Shown here in pieces: positions 27,026 through 34,854 of a DNA stretch of 64,000 bases; position 1 is the first letter of the stretch, and the number at the start of each line of letters is the position of its first letter. The notes under the pieces were generated by a model that saw nothing but the letters and a program-made list of their open reading frames with translations, did no database searches and had not been told where the DNA came from. Location of the stretch: positions 1 through 64,000 of the forward strand of contig JADLDR010000107.1 of the NCBI GenBank assembly GCA_020846535.1, read 5' to 3'. A program made the translations under genes and the position numbers. Source of the stretch: Armatimonadota bacterium (GTDB lineage: Bacteria; Armatimonadota; JADLDR01).

Positions 27026-27142
27026 ACAAATGTTTATACAATCATTCTATAACGGAAGGAGATGAATACTTTATCTTAAACCCTGGCGATAGTATCCTCC
27101 AGCGAATGAATCCGGCGATGTCGAGGGAAGAAAGGACGATGG

Positions 27143-29668
27143 ATGCTGATGAACGAACACGGCAGTCGACATGAACACACGGCGCAACGGCAGGATGGCT
27201 CCGGGAGCGCCCCGGAGCAGGCGGACAACCCGGCGCGGGCGGCGGCGCAACGCTACCTCCGGCGGGGCTGGCTGCCCATTCCCGTTCCCTTCCGCCAGAA
27301 GCGGCCTGTCCTGAAAGGATGGCAGGCCCTGCGGCTGGCGGAGGCGACGCTGGAGCGTTATTTCCGCGTCTCCGAGATGAATATCGGCGTTCTCCTGGGG
27401 GAGCCTTCGGGCAACCTGGCGGATGTCGATCTGGACTGTGAGGCGGCCCGCCGCCTGGCCGGGCGCTTCCTGCCGCCCACCGGGGCGGTCTTCGGCCGTC
27501 CGGGCAATCCGTCCAGCCACCGGCTCTACAGGCTGGTCCGGCCCGCCCGGACGGCTAAATTCGAGGACACCGGCGGCGCGATGCTGGTGGAATTGCGCTT
27601 TACCGGGGCGCAGACGGTCTTCCCGCCCTCCACGCACGAATCGGGGGAGGCGATCCGCTGGGTCCGGGACGGAGATCCGGCGGAATGCGATCCCGACGAT
27701 CTGATGGCCTGCCTGGCCCGGCTGGCCGCCGCCAGTTCGCTGGCCCGGCGCTGGCCCCAGGGCAGCCGCCAGGAGGCGGTCCTGGCCCTCACCGGAGGCC
27801 TCCTGCGGGCAGGGTGGGAGATGGCGCGTCTGAAGGACTTCCTGAAGGCCGTGACCTGGGCCGCCGGGGACGAGGAGAGCGCCAAACGCCTCGCCGCCGT
27901 CGAGGACACGGCGGCCCGCCTGAAAGGGGACGACCGGGTCACCGGCTGGCCCCGCCTGGCCGCCCTCATCGGGGAGAAAGAGGTGACGAAACTCCTCGGC
28001 TGGCTGGGCGTTGCAGCCCGGGAGCGGCTGGCCCCGGCGGACGCGCCCCTTCTCGACGCAACCGACGCAACCGACGCAACTTTCCCTACTCCGATAGAAG
28101 CCCCGCCCCCGCCGGACCGCCTCCCCCTCGCCCGCAAGCTGCTGGACCTGACCGGGGCCGCCTTCCTCTTCCACACGCCCGAAGGTCAGGCATTCGCCGC
28201 GCTCCCGGTCGAATCCCGGCGGGAGGTCTGGCCTCTGCGGGGCAGGGAGTTCCGCCACTGGCTCCAGCGGGCCTTCTACCAGCAGGAGGGGAAGCCTGCG
28301 GGCGCGCAGGCGTTCCAGGAGGCCCTGGAGGTGCTGGAGGCCCGGGCGCGCTACGACGGGCCGGAGGAGCCGGTTTCGATCCGGGTCGGATGGCGGGAGG
28401 ACGCCCTCTACCTGGATCTGGCCGACGACTCCTGGCAGGCGGTGGAGGTGACGGCCTGCGGGTGGCGGGTCGTGGCGGACCCGCCGATCCGCTTCCGGCG
28501 CACGGCAGCCATGCGCCCCCTGCCCGCCCCTGCGCCGGGTGGCTCCCTGGCGGAGCTGCGGGATATGATCAACGCGCCCGAGGAGGACGCCTGGCGGCTG
28601 ATCGCGGCCTGGCTGGTAGGGGCGCTCCACCCGACCGGCCCTTACCCGCTCCTCATCGTGCAGGGCGAGCAAGGATCGGCCAAAAGCACCGCCGCCCGGC
28701 TCCTGCGCCAGGTGATCGACCCCTCCGGCGTGCCGCTGCGAGCCGCCCCCCACGAGGAGCGCGACCTGGTGATCGGGGCGAGCCACTGCTGGGTGCTGGC
28801 CTACGACAACCTCTCCGGCCTGGCTCCCTGGCTCTCGGACGCGCTCTGCCGGCTCTCCACCGGCGGCGGCTTCGCCACCCGCGAGCTGTACAGCGACGAC
28901 GGAGAGGTGGTCTTTCAGGCCCGGCGGGCCGTCCTCCTGAACGGCATCGAGGACCTGGCGACCCGCAGCGACCTGGCCGACCGCGCCCTCTCCGTCGTCC
29001 TGCCTCCCATCCCTGACGGAAACCGCCGCACCGGAGACGAGGTGGAGGCCCTCTTTCATCGCGCCCATCCCCGGATCCTCGGCGCTCTGCTCGATGCCGT
29101 CAGCGCCGCCCTCCGCAACCGGCCCCGGCTCCGCCCGCAAAACCTCCCCCGGATGGCCGATTTCGCCCTCTGGGTGATGGCCGCCGAGGAGTCCCTGCCC
29201 TGGAAGCCGGGCGGCTTCCGGGCCGTCTACGACCGGAGCCGCCGCGATGCCCTGACGGTCTCCCTGGAGTCCGATCCGGTGGCCGTGGCGCTCCAGCGCC
29301 TCCTCGCCACCCGCGGCTCCGCCTATGAAGCCACCGCCACCGACCTGTTGAACGACCTGGCCGAGCATGCCTCCGAACCCCAGCGCAAGGCCCGCGCCTG
29401 GCCGCAAAGCCCGCGTGCCCTGACCAACCGCCTCCGCCGCCTCGCCCCGCTCCTGCGGAGTACCGGGCTGGAGCCGATCTTCGAGCGCAAGCCCGCCGGC
29501 CAGCGGGTGATACGATTCACGCGGAGTAGGGAAAGTTGCGTCGGTAGCGTCGGTTGCGTCGAAAGCGCCGGGGCCGCGCTTTCTCCAGCGACGCCCCCCG
29601 ATCCCGAACGGCAAACCCTGGAGGAAGTCCTGCGAGTCTTCGGAGGGGAGGTGGTGGAGGGGGATTGA
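27143..29668 (+). CDS. Primase-polymerase/helicase-like protein of a mobile element
   Basis: An 841-residue protein. Residues 30-220 resemble the Prim-Pol (bifunctional primase/polymerase) domain: RGWLPIPVPFRQKRP, MNIGVLLGEPSGNLADVDLDC with acidic D94/D96/D98, and SSHRLYR. The C-terminal half (about 440-720) is a phage/plasmid-type P-loop ATPase with Walker A GEQGSAKST (508-516), Walker B VLAYDNLSGLAPW and LCRLSTGGGFATRELYSDDGE. Such proteins prime replication of phages, plasmids or integrated elements. AAAGGA lies 6 nt before the ATG. Two 40-bp arms of an inverted repeat are embedded in frame, coding DATDATDATFPTP (305-317) and RESCVGSVGCVE (about 795-806). No integrase or other replication gene is nearby, so this may be a stranded remnant. 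Confidence 0.8.
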   Translation: MLMNEHGSRHEHTAQRQDGSGSAPEQADNPARAAAQRYLRRGWLPIPVPFRQKRPVLKGWQALRLAEATLERYFRVSEMNIGVLLGEPSGNLADVDLDCEAARRLAGRFLPPTGAVFGRPGNPSSHRLYRLVRPARTAKFEDTGGAMLVELRFTGAQTVFPPSTHESGEAIRWVRDGDPAECDPDDLMACLARLAAASSLARRWPQGSRQEAVLALTGGLLRAGWEMARLKDFLKAVTWAAGDEESAKRLAAVEDTAARLKGDDRVTGWPRLAALIGEKEVTKLLGWLGVAARERLAPADAPLLDATDATDATFPTPIEAPPPPDRLPLARKLLDLTGAAFLFHTPEGQAFAALPVESRREVWPLRGREFRHWLQRAFYQQEGKPAGAQAFQEALEVLEARARYDGPEEPVSIRVGWREDALYLDLADDSWQAVEVTACGWRVVADPPIRFRRTAAMRPLPAPAPGGSLAELRDMINAPEEDAWRLIAAWLVGALHPTGPYPLLIVQGEQGSAKSTAARLLRQVIDPSGVPLRAAPHEERDLVIGASHCWVLAYDNLSGLAPWLSDALCRLSTGGGFATRELYSDDGEVVFQARRAVLLNGIEDLATRSDLADRALSVVLPPIPDGNRRTGDEVEALFHRAHPRILGALLDAVSAALRNRPRLRPQNLPRMADFALWVMAAEESLPWKPGGFRAVYDRSRRDALTVSLESDPVAVALQRLLATRGSAYEATATDLLNDLAEHASEPQRKARAWPQSPRALTNRLRRLAPLLRSTGLEPIFERKPAGQRVIRFTRSRESCVGSVGCVESAGAALSPATPPDPERQTLEEVLRVFGGEVVEGD
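28054..28093 (+). repeat. Left arm of 40-bp coding inverted repeat
   Basis: Three tandem copies of CGACGCAAC are followed by TTTCCCTACTCCG. The reverse complement occurs at 29522-29561 with one mismatch in 40. The arm lies in frame inside the primase gene as (DAT)3-FPTP, within the Pro/Ala-rich linker between primase and ATPase regions. Confidence 0.9.
29522..29561 (-). repeat. Right arm of 40-bp coding inverted repeat
   Basis: The reverse complement of 28054-28093 with a single difference (GTAGC instead of GTTGC). Translated in the gene it reads RESCVGSVGCVE near the C-terminus. Read from the opposite strand it gives the same DATDATDATFPTP peptide as the left arm. Confidence 0.9.
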
Positions 29669-29690
29669 GGGCAAGAGAGAGATAGGGGGT

Positions 29691-29731
29691 TTGTGGGGGC
29701 GCGGCTGAGATACAGGCCGCGCCCTCCACAA
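29691..29731. repeat. Strong 15-bp hairpin downstream of the primase gene
   Basis: TTGTGG-GGGCGCGGC (29691-29705) pairs with GCCGCGCCC-T-CCACAA (29716-29731) around a 10-nt loop. It lies 23 bp after the primase stop. It could act as a terminator despite lacking a T-run, or be a REP-like hairpin. From 29732 to 29896 no gene is seen. Confidence 0.55.
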
Positions 29732-29896
29732 TACAGGAAGCATTACCCGGGGATGATCGGAAGCCGGAGGCGGGAGGGATATTCGCGGTTATGATAGATT
29801 CGCTGCAGGGCGGCCTGCCTCTCAGCCGTATCGCCCGGGGGCCGACCCCGTATTCAGGTTGCGGTCTCAGAGGGGGAAATTGCTGCTGGTGACACT

Positions 29897-31046
29897 CTAC
29901 GGCGACTGAAGCCGCGTAGCTTCTTGGGGCACTCTCGTCGCAGCCGACCTCGTTTCGCCCCCAAGGCGCTGTCCGCGCCCCAGAATATTCAGCGCCGCGT
30001 TGTGATCCCTGTCGAGGGACGCTCCGCACGCGTAGTGGGCCCACCGGTCGGCCAGCGTGAGGTTCTCGAAGAGGCCCCACAACCCGAGCAAGTCTTTGAC
30101 GTATAGGTAGATTCTACGAAACACACCAGCTTGCCAGCCTCCGCCGCTTTGCAAGCCAGCCTTTGTGCCAGATAGCTCCAACCTGCATCCAAAATGCTCT
30201 TGGAAAGATGCCGATTCTTCACCATGTTGCAGATCCGCAAGTCCTCCAGGGCGATTCGGTCGTTCTCCGCGATCAGCCGGTGGGCCAGCTTGTTGAGGGA
30301 GCCTTTGCGCTGGTGCTTGATCCGCTGGTGCTGCCGTTGGAGTGCCTTCACAGCCTTGCGCCGGTGCTGCCCCCTTGCTTGCGACGCAAGACACGGCGCT
30401 GAAGGACGCGCAGCTTCTTCTGCTCATCCCGATACCAACGCGGGTTCTCCACCTTCTCGCCGTCGCTCGTGGTGATCAAGCTGCGAATGCCTATGTCGAT
30501 CCCGACTGCTTTGCCGGTAGCAGACAGCGCCGACGCCTCGACTCCGCAGGAGAAGCAGGCATACCACTTGCCCGCGTTGCGGACGATCCGCACCGTCTTG
30601 ATCTTGCCGCCCACGGGGCGATGCCAGCGTACCGAGATCCTGCCGATGCCCGACAGCCTCAGCTTGCGCCCGTCGTTTTGGAAGCCGTTGCCATACTCCT
30701 TGAACCCAAAGGAATCGAAGCGATCCTGGCTCTTGAACCGGGGGTAGCCCGGTGTCTCTCCGGCTTTCACACGCCGAAAGAAGGCGTCGAATGCCTTGCC
30801 CAGGTCTTGAACGACCCCCTGCAAGACGTGGCTGTGGATGTCGGTGGCGTATGGGTTCTCCCGCTTCAGTTCTTTCACCCGGGCGAGTTGGGCATAGACG
30901 CTGACGCTTTCGCCGTGTTCCTGGTAGGTGTGGCGGCGCTCCTTCAAGCAGGCATTATACCACCGGCGGCCGGTTTCGAGCGTGGCGTTCAGCCGCGCCT
31001 CCTGCGTTTTGGCGGGATACAACCTGTATCTAAGGGTCTTTTGCAC
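29897..31046 (-). pseudogene. tnpB: TnpB RNA-guided nuclease, two frameshifts
   Basis: Three consecutive frames reconstruct a TnpB of about 380 residues. The first (31046 to about 30360) has MQKTLRYRLYPAKTQE and the RuvC-I motif GIDIGIRSLITTSDGE. The second (about 30375-30085) has the RuvC-II Glu in RIALEDLRICNMVKN, SILDAGWSYLAQRL and the zinc-finger half TYTSKTCSGCG. The third (about 30090-29897) has LTLADRWAHYACGASLDRDHNAALNIL with the last catalytic Asp. Breaks lie near 30360-30378 and 30070-30090. All catalytic residues remain, so inactivation is recent or caused by sequence error. TnpB normally cuts DNA guided by an RNA from the element's right end. Confidence 0.85.
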
Positions 31047-31303
31047 CTACAACCCTCTTTGCGCTCGATATAGCGTGGAATGATGTCGCTGGAGACGTTG
31101 TCCGCTGTCGAAGCGAAGTATGAACGCGTCCAAAGAGACGGTAACTTCAGCAGCACCGGGTACTGGGCACGCATTGCGCGCGCGGTGACGCCCTTGCGCT
31201 CCTTCACCACTTCGGCGGCAGAGGTGGTTGGGAACACGCGCACGAACAGGTGGATGTGATCCACGTGGATCGCCCACTCCAGGATCTGCCAACCGCCTAC
31301 CAT
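30989..31303 (-). pseudogene. tnpA: IS200/IS605 Y1 transposase TnpA, N-terminally truncated
   Basis: A 104-codon remnant containing the HUH motif HVDHIHLFVRV, then KGVTARAMRAQYP, the catalytic-Tyr region LWTRSYFASTADNVSSDIIPRYIERK and a short basic tail. The first 30 or so residues of a normal TnpA (about 140 residues) are absent; the sequence before 31303 shows no matching start in any frame. TnpA would mobilise single-stranded DNA at terminal hairpins. It overlaps the start of tnpB by 58 bp. Confidence 0.75.
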
Positions 31304-31414
31304 AAAACGACAGATGGAGCCAGGGCTTGCGCCAAGGAAAGTCGGCTGAAGCCAAGGAGAAGTGCGCCTATCCGCACGCGCTCAAGCGCGGCGGCTTGCG
31401 GCGCACTCAGGATT

Positions 31415-31902
31415 CTATGGCAGGGCCAGGCTGAACGCGCCGAATAATAAGCCCGCTTCCAGCAATCGCCGGCCATAAAGCGGGGGTTCAGGGCGCATAG
31501 GTAAGAGCTGCCTTTTCAGGGCGGCGTAAAACTGGGTGGCCGCCAGATAGGAATCGCCGAACATGCCGACCTTCCCACTGCACCAGGGCTGCCGCCCGGC
31601 CCATTCCAGCGTATCGAAGCCGTCCGCCTCTTCGTGGATAAACGGATGCCCTTCCCCTTCCGAATCATAGCGGCCCCGGCAGTCCCGGGCTATCAGAGCA
31701 AAACCTCGTGCAGCGAATTCCTGCCCTGTGAATCCCAGGCGATTATAGGCGGCACGCGCCAGAACCGCAGGGAACGGGCCTTCCGCATCCGGCAAAAAGA
31801 CCGTGGGGGATAATCGCACTCCGTCCCGCATCGGCGCTTTGATATTGCATCATATTCTGGGAACGGCAGGGGGTTTTCATTCGGACATACTGTGCGCCTC
31901 AC
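31415..31902 (-). pseudogene. CocE/NonD-type (X-Pro dipeptidyl peptidase S15) hydrolase, broken
   Basis: The segment MRDGVRLSPTVFLPDAEGPFPAVLARAAYN, followed by ALIARDCRGRYDSEG, FDTLEWAGRQPWCSGKVGMFGDSY, is the N-terminal third of a CocE-like esterase with the nucleophile in GDSY. The preceding FPEYDAISK is in another frame, implying a 1-nt shift near 31842. A later GAFSLALP is again in a different register from the intervening MAGDCWKRAYY. The gene ends where the IS605-type element begins. A GTG start at 31900-31902 would overlap the stop of the upstream transglutaminase-like gene. The intact enzyme would have been about 550 residues. Confidence 0.75.
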
Positions 31903-34469
31903 CTCCCGCCCGGCAGGGCGATCTTCAGATCGAACGGGTCGTAGCGGATGGAGTCCAGCACTTCAAGCTCCGTGCAGGCGAAGAAGCGGGGGCTGGTGAC
32001 CCGGTACTGCACGTAGCGGGCGGTGACCGGCCCGGGCGGGATCAGGCGGAAGGTGGCTCCGGTGATGGCTTCCTCATCGGGCCACATGTGGTTGACGGGC
32101 AGCTCTTTCCAGCGCCAGTCGGTGTGGAGGAAGCCCTGGGAGGCGTATATCTGGCCGTCAAGGGAGGTGAGGACTTCCACCCTGTCCCTGACCTCGCCTT
32201 TCATGGCGTCCCACCATTCGTAGCCGTGGAAGTTCATCCCGAAGCTGGCGCACTGCAAAGGGGCGGCCAGGTCCAGGGTGATGACCGGGTTGGTGTTGGC
32301 GTTCCAGAGGGCGCTGTAGCCGTAGGAGGTTCCCCCCGCGTAGGACGGCCCGGCCACCCCGTCGGTCAGCTTCCTGCCGTCCGGGTCGCCCGCGCCCCAG
32401 CCGTCGGTGGAGGGGGCGGACAGGGTGTAACTCTTCCCGACCGCCAGGTTTTTACCGAGGGTCTCCCACCGGCCCACGAACTTTTTCCCGCCCGCATCCT
32501 TTCCGTCCGAATAGCCGTAGCGGACGCCGGGAACCGCGCCCTTCAGATTCACCCGCAGGGATCTGACCACCGGATGATCCTCCCCGCCGGCATTGATCGT
32601 GTAGGTGAAGGGCAGTTTCGGGATCAGCTGGGTGTGGCTGCGCTCCACCAGAGTTCGATTCTTCTGCGGCTCGGCCCAGTTGAAGGTGACCTCTATCGGC
32701 CTGAACGCCGCGCTTGCCGGGCGGTAATCGGCCTCCATGCGGACGGCGTAGAGGCTGCATCCCGATGGCTCCGGGGCGGGGGTGTTCATCAGATATTTGA
32801 CCCACACAAAGCGGTGGCCTGCGGGAATCTTTACGGTTTCATAGCGGATGACATCCCAGGGCATCTCGGTTTGCGTCAGCGACCAGGATTTCACCCACTT
32901 CTTGCCGCCGTTCAGAGAGTAGAGAAGCTCGATGCGGCTGCCCGGGGCGCGGTTGTAGAACCGCCCGCCATAGGTAAGCCGGACGATCTCCCCGGGCGCG
33001 TCCAGCCGGTAGACCAGATAGGCGTCCTGCTTCGCCCGGGCCGGGTAGATCGCGCCCTGGTAGCCGGGATGCCGGGGCGTGGAGGCGATGTTCTTCTCCT
33101 CAACGATCAATTCCTTATAGTGATCTCCCTGGAGTTCCGGCCAGAAGACTGTCGATTCCGTCCGGTCGCCCGCCCCGACGTAAACCGTGTTCTTGCCCAG
33201 GTTCAGCTTCGGCTGGGTTTTGGCGTTGAGCATGGTGAGGGTCTGCGCCTGAAGCGATTTCAGGGCGGCATGGGCCGGGGCGGCTCTGGCCTTCAGGACG
33301 ACCTTGATCAGCACCTCATAGGCTCCGTTCACCTCATCCCGGAGGAGAATTTCCGCAGGGGCGTTCCGGGGGCCTGTCGCCCGAAAAACCGGCTTCCAGC
33401 GCAGGCCGTTCGTGGCGCTGACCAGGATGCGGGCTTCGTCTTGAGAGCTTTTGAGGGCGAAGGCGGCCTTGATGACCTGGCCGGTGGTGACATTGGCCGA
33501 CTGCACCTTGAAGACCGCCTCCCCGGCAGTCCCGGCCTTTGCGGGCCGCAGGCCGGCAGGGGAGGCAGGGACGATCAGGCGGGCGCTGTGAAGGGCCTGC
33601 CGGTAGCGCGAAGGCGAGAGGTCGGGCTTGAAAACCCAGACGCCGTTGCCCCGGATGCGGAAGCGGTTCTCGGGGTCTGTGCCCTTGCCGGACTCTTCGG
33701 AAACATTGGGAACGTAGAATTCCCCCGATTTCCCCATGCTGTGGTAGAAGCGGGTGTAGCTTTCGTTTTCCTTCAGGTTCAGGATGTAGCGGTGGCCGAA
33801 GTCCCAATCGTAGAAATACGCGCGGTATTTCAGGCCGCCGGGGTTGAAACAGCGGTATGCCTGATCCAGATCGCGGGCGCAGTCCGCGCCGGTCAGGAAG
33901 CCGTTCGGGCTGGTGGCGGTCAGGCAATGGTATTTGGCGATATGTCCCGGCTCCTCCCTGCCGCCCGACGCTTCGCAGGCCCCGGCCTTCCCGATATCCT
34001 CCACCCCGGCGATGGTCTTGCCGTCGCACAGGGTGTAGAGCGCGGACAGGGAGTTGTCGTACAGGTGCCAGCCTCCGTCATAGAAGACCTCGGAGACGGT
34101 GTGCCGGGTGATGTCCCAGTATTTGGCCTTCAGGCCCATGTGATGCCAGATGGCGCAGTTGATGCCGCTGATCGTGCTGCACATGGTATAGCCGTAGTCG
34201 TTGAACTGGCGGATGGGGTCGGCCAGTTCCAGGCCGTGCAGGTGCATCGGGGTGGTCTGCCTGCGGGCGATGTGGTTCCAGTAGAACACGGCCCAGCACC
34301 TGTCGCGGTCGCTTTCCCAGCGGGAGGCGATGCTGCGGATCATGCTCTGCATATCCGAATAGTCGGGCGAGGCGTCCGTCACCACTTTCAGGTTGCAGAC
34401 TTCTGCCTGCGCGAAAGCGGCGAAGCCGAAAAAGAGGATCGCGGCAAACAACGGGTGGAAACGCTTCAT
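31899..34469 (-). CDS. Secreted transglutaminase-like protein with C-terminal discoidin-like domain
   Basis: An 856-residue exported protein. The signal peptide MKRFHPLFAAILFFGFAAFAQA is followed by a transglutaminase-fold core. The candidate Cys is in YGYTMCSTISGINCAIWHHMGLKAKYW, with His and Asp in HTVSEVFYDGGWHLYDNS. Middle beta-rich domains (about 350-600) include a fibronectin-like piece. The C-terminus (about 690-850) looks like an F5/8 discoidin carbohydrate-binding domain (LTDGVAGPSYAGGTSYGYSALWNANTNPVITLDLAAPLQCASFG, ARYVQYRVTSPRFFACTELEVLD). AAGGAG precedes the chosen ATG; 14 further upstream codons fall in the adjoining repeat and are excluded. It may process or bind glycoprotein or polysaccharide outside the cell. 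Confidence 0.78.
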   Translation of the reverse strand: MKRFHPLFAAILFFGFAAFAQAEVCNLKVVTDASPDYSDMQSMIRSIASRWESDRDRCWAVFYWNHIARRQTTPMHLHGLELADPIRQFNDYGYTMCSTISGINCAIWHHMGLKAKYWDITRHTVSEVFYDGGWHLYDNSLSALYTLCDGKTIAGVEDIGKAGACEASGGREEPGHIAKYHCLTATSPNGFLTGADCARDLDQAYRCFNPGGLKYRAYFYDWDFGHRYILNLKENESYTRFYHSMGKSGEFYVPNVSEESGKGTDPENRFRIRGNGVWVFKPDLSPSRYRQALHSARLIVPASPAGLRPAKAGTAGEAVFKVQSANVTTGQVIKAAFALKSSQDEARILVSATNGLRWKPVFRATGPRNAPAEILLRDEVNGAYEVLIKVVLKARAAPAHAALKSLQAQTLTMLNAKTQPKLNLGKNTVYVGAGDRTESTVFWPELQGDHYKELIVEEKNIASTPRHPGYQGAIYPARAKQDAYLVYRLDAPGEIVRLTYGGRFYNRAPGSRIELLYSLNGGKKWVKSWSLTQTEMPWDVIRYETVKIPAGHRFVWVKYLMNTPAPEPSGCSLYAVRMEADYRPASAAFRPIEVTFNWAEPQKNRTLVERSHTQLIPKLPFTYTINAGGEDHPVVRSLRVNLKGAVPGVRYGYSDGKDAGGKKFVGRWETLGKNLAVGKSYTLSAPSTDGWGAGDPDGRKLTDGVAGPSYAGGTSYGYSALWNANTNPVITLDLAAPLQCASFGMNFHGYEWWDAMKGEVRDRVEVLTSLDGQIYASQGFLHTDWRWKELPVNHMWPDEEAITGATFRLIPPGPVTARYVQYRVTSPRFFACTELEVLDSIRYDPFDLKIALPGGR

Positions 34470-34485
34470 CGAGGCTCCTTTCCAT

Positions 34486-34854
34486 AGGGGCGAACCTTGT
34501 GTTCGCCCCAAGATAAGGCATCGTGTCCCGCAGGGGCGGGGGTCGGGGTTTTGGGAGACCGTTCCCTAACCCCCCGGCCCCCTTCCCGAAACGGGCAGGG
34601 GGAGTGGATGATGCCGTCAATGACCGCACCCTCTATCCCCCTCTCCCCGCTTCGGGGAGAGGGGTTAGGGGAGAGAGGTAACCCCTCCCAGGGGAGAGCG
34701 GTCACCCATCCCCCATGACCGGGTGATGCTTCCCCTGATCTGGATCGCTATGGGGCGATCCGCCGGTCGCCCCTACGGGCAGACAAATAGCCCCTCGACT
34801 CCAAGAACCTGCATAAAAGAGATCTACAGGGCCAAATCTTGTGTTCGCCCCTAC
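34486..34854. repeat. Interspersed GTAG-hairpin element, copy E plus solitary half-end
   Basis: The left hairpin GGGGCGAAC/GTTCGCCCC (34487-34509) and right hairpin GGGGCGA/TCGCCCC with CTAC (34773-34776) enclose the conserved core in copy B orientation. From 34777 to 34837 the sequence is unique without a gene. A half-end (CTTGTGTTCGCCCCTAC, to 34854) then directly abuts the GH36 gene. Its GTAG supplies that gene's TAG stop. Confidence 0.8.

Larger units (their letters stand above)
29897..31410 (-). mobile_element. Degenerate IS200/IS605-family element (tnpA-tnpB)
   Basis: It carries a truncated Y1 transposase gene and a frameshifted tnpB, both on the minus strand and overlapping. A nested palindrome at 31362-31406 (GTGCGC/GCGCAC outside, CGCGCT/AGCGCG inside) lies just outside tnpA and could be the left-end hairpin. 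A GAAGC-CGCGTA-GCTTC hairpin (29909-29924) overlaps the 3' end of tnpB, where an omega-RNA and right end would be expected. The element abuts, and probably broke, a CocE esterase gene. Exact ends were not determined. Confidence 0.7.

Noticed and set aside
27062-27079. Four-codon leader peptide before the primase gene
   Set aside because: The AAGGAG directly abuts the ATG, which is too close for initiation; no attenuator hairpin is visible.
27071-29743. 890-codon open frame opposite the primase gene
   Set aside because: High-GC shadow frame with Gly/Arg/Pro-rich, low-complexity translation. Not annotated as a gene, though it matters for the inversion hypothesis.
30348-31046. First tnpB frame as an intact 232-residue protein
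   Set aside because: It lacks RuvC-II, RuvC-III and the zinc finger, which continue in other frames; it is a pseudogene.
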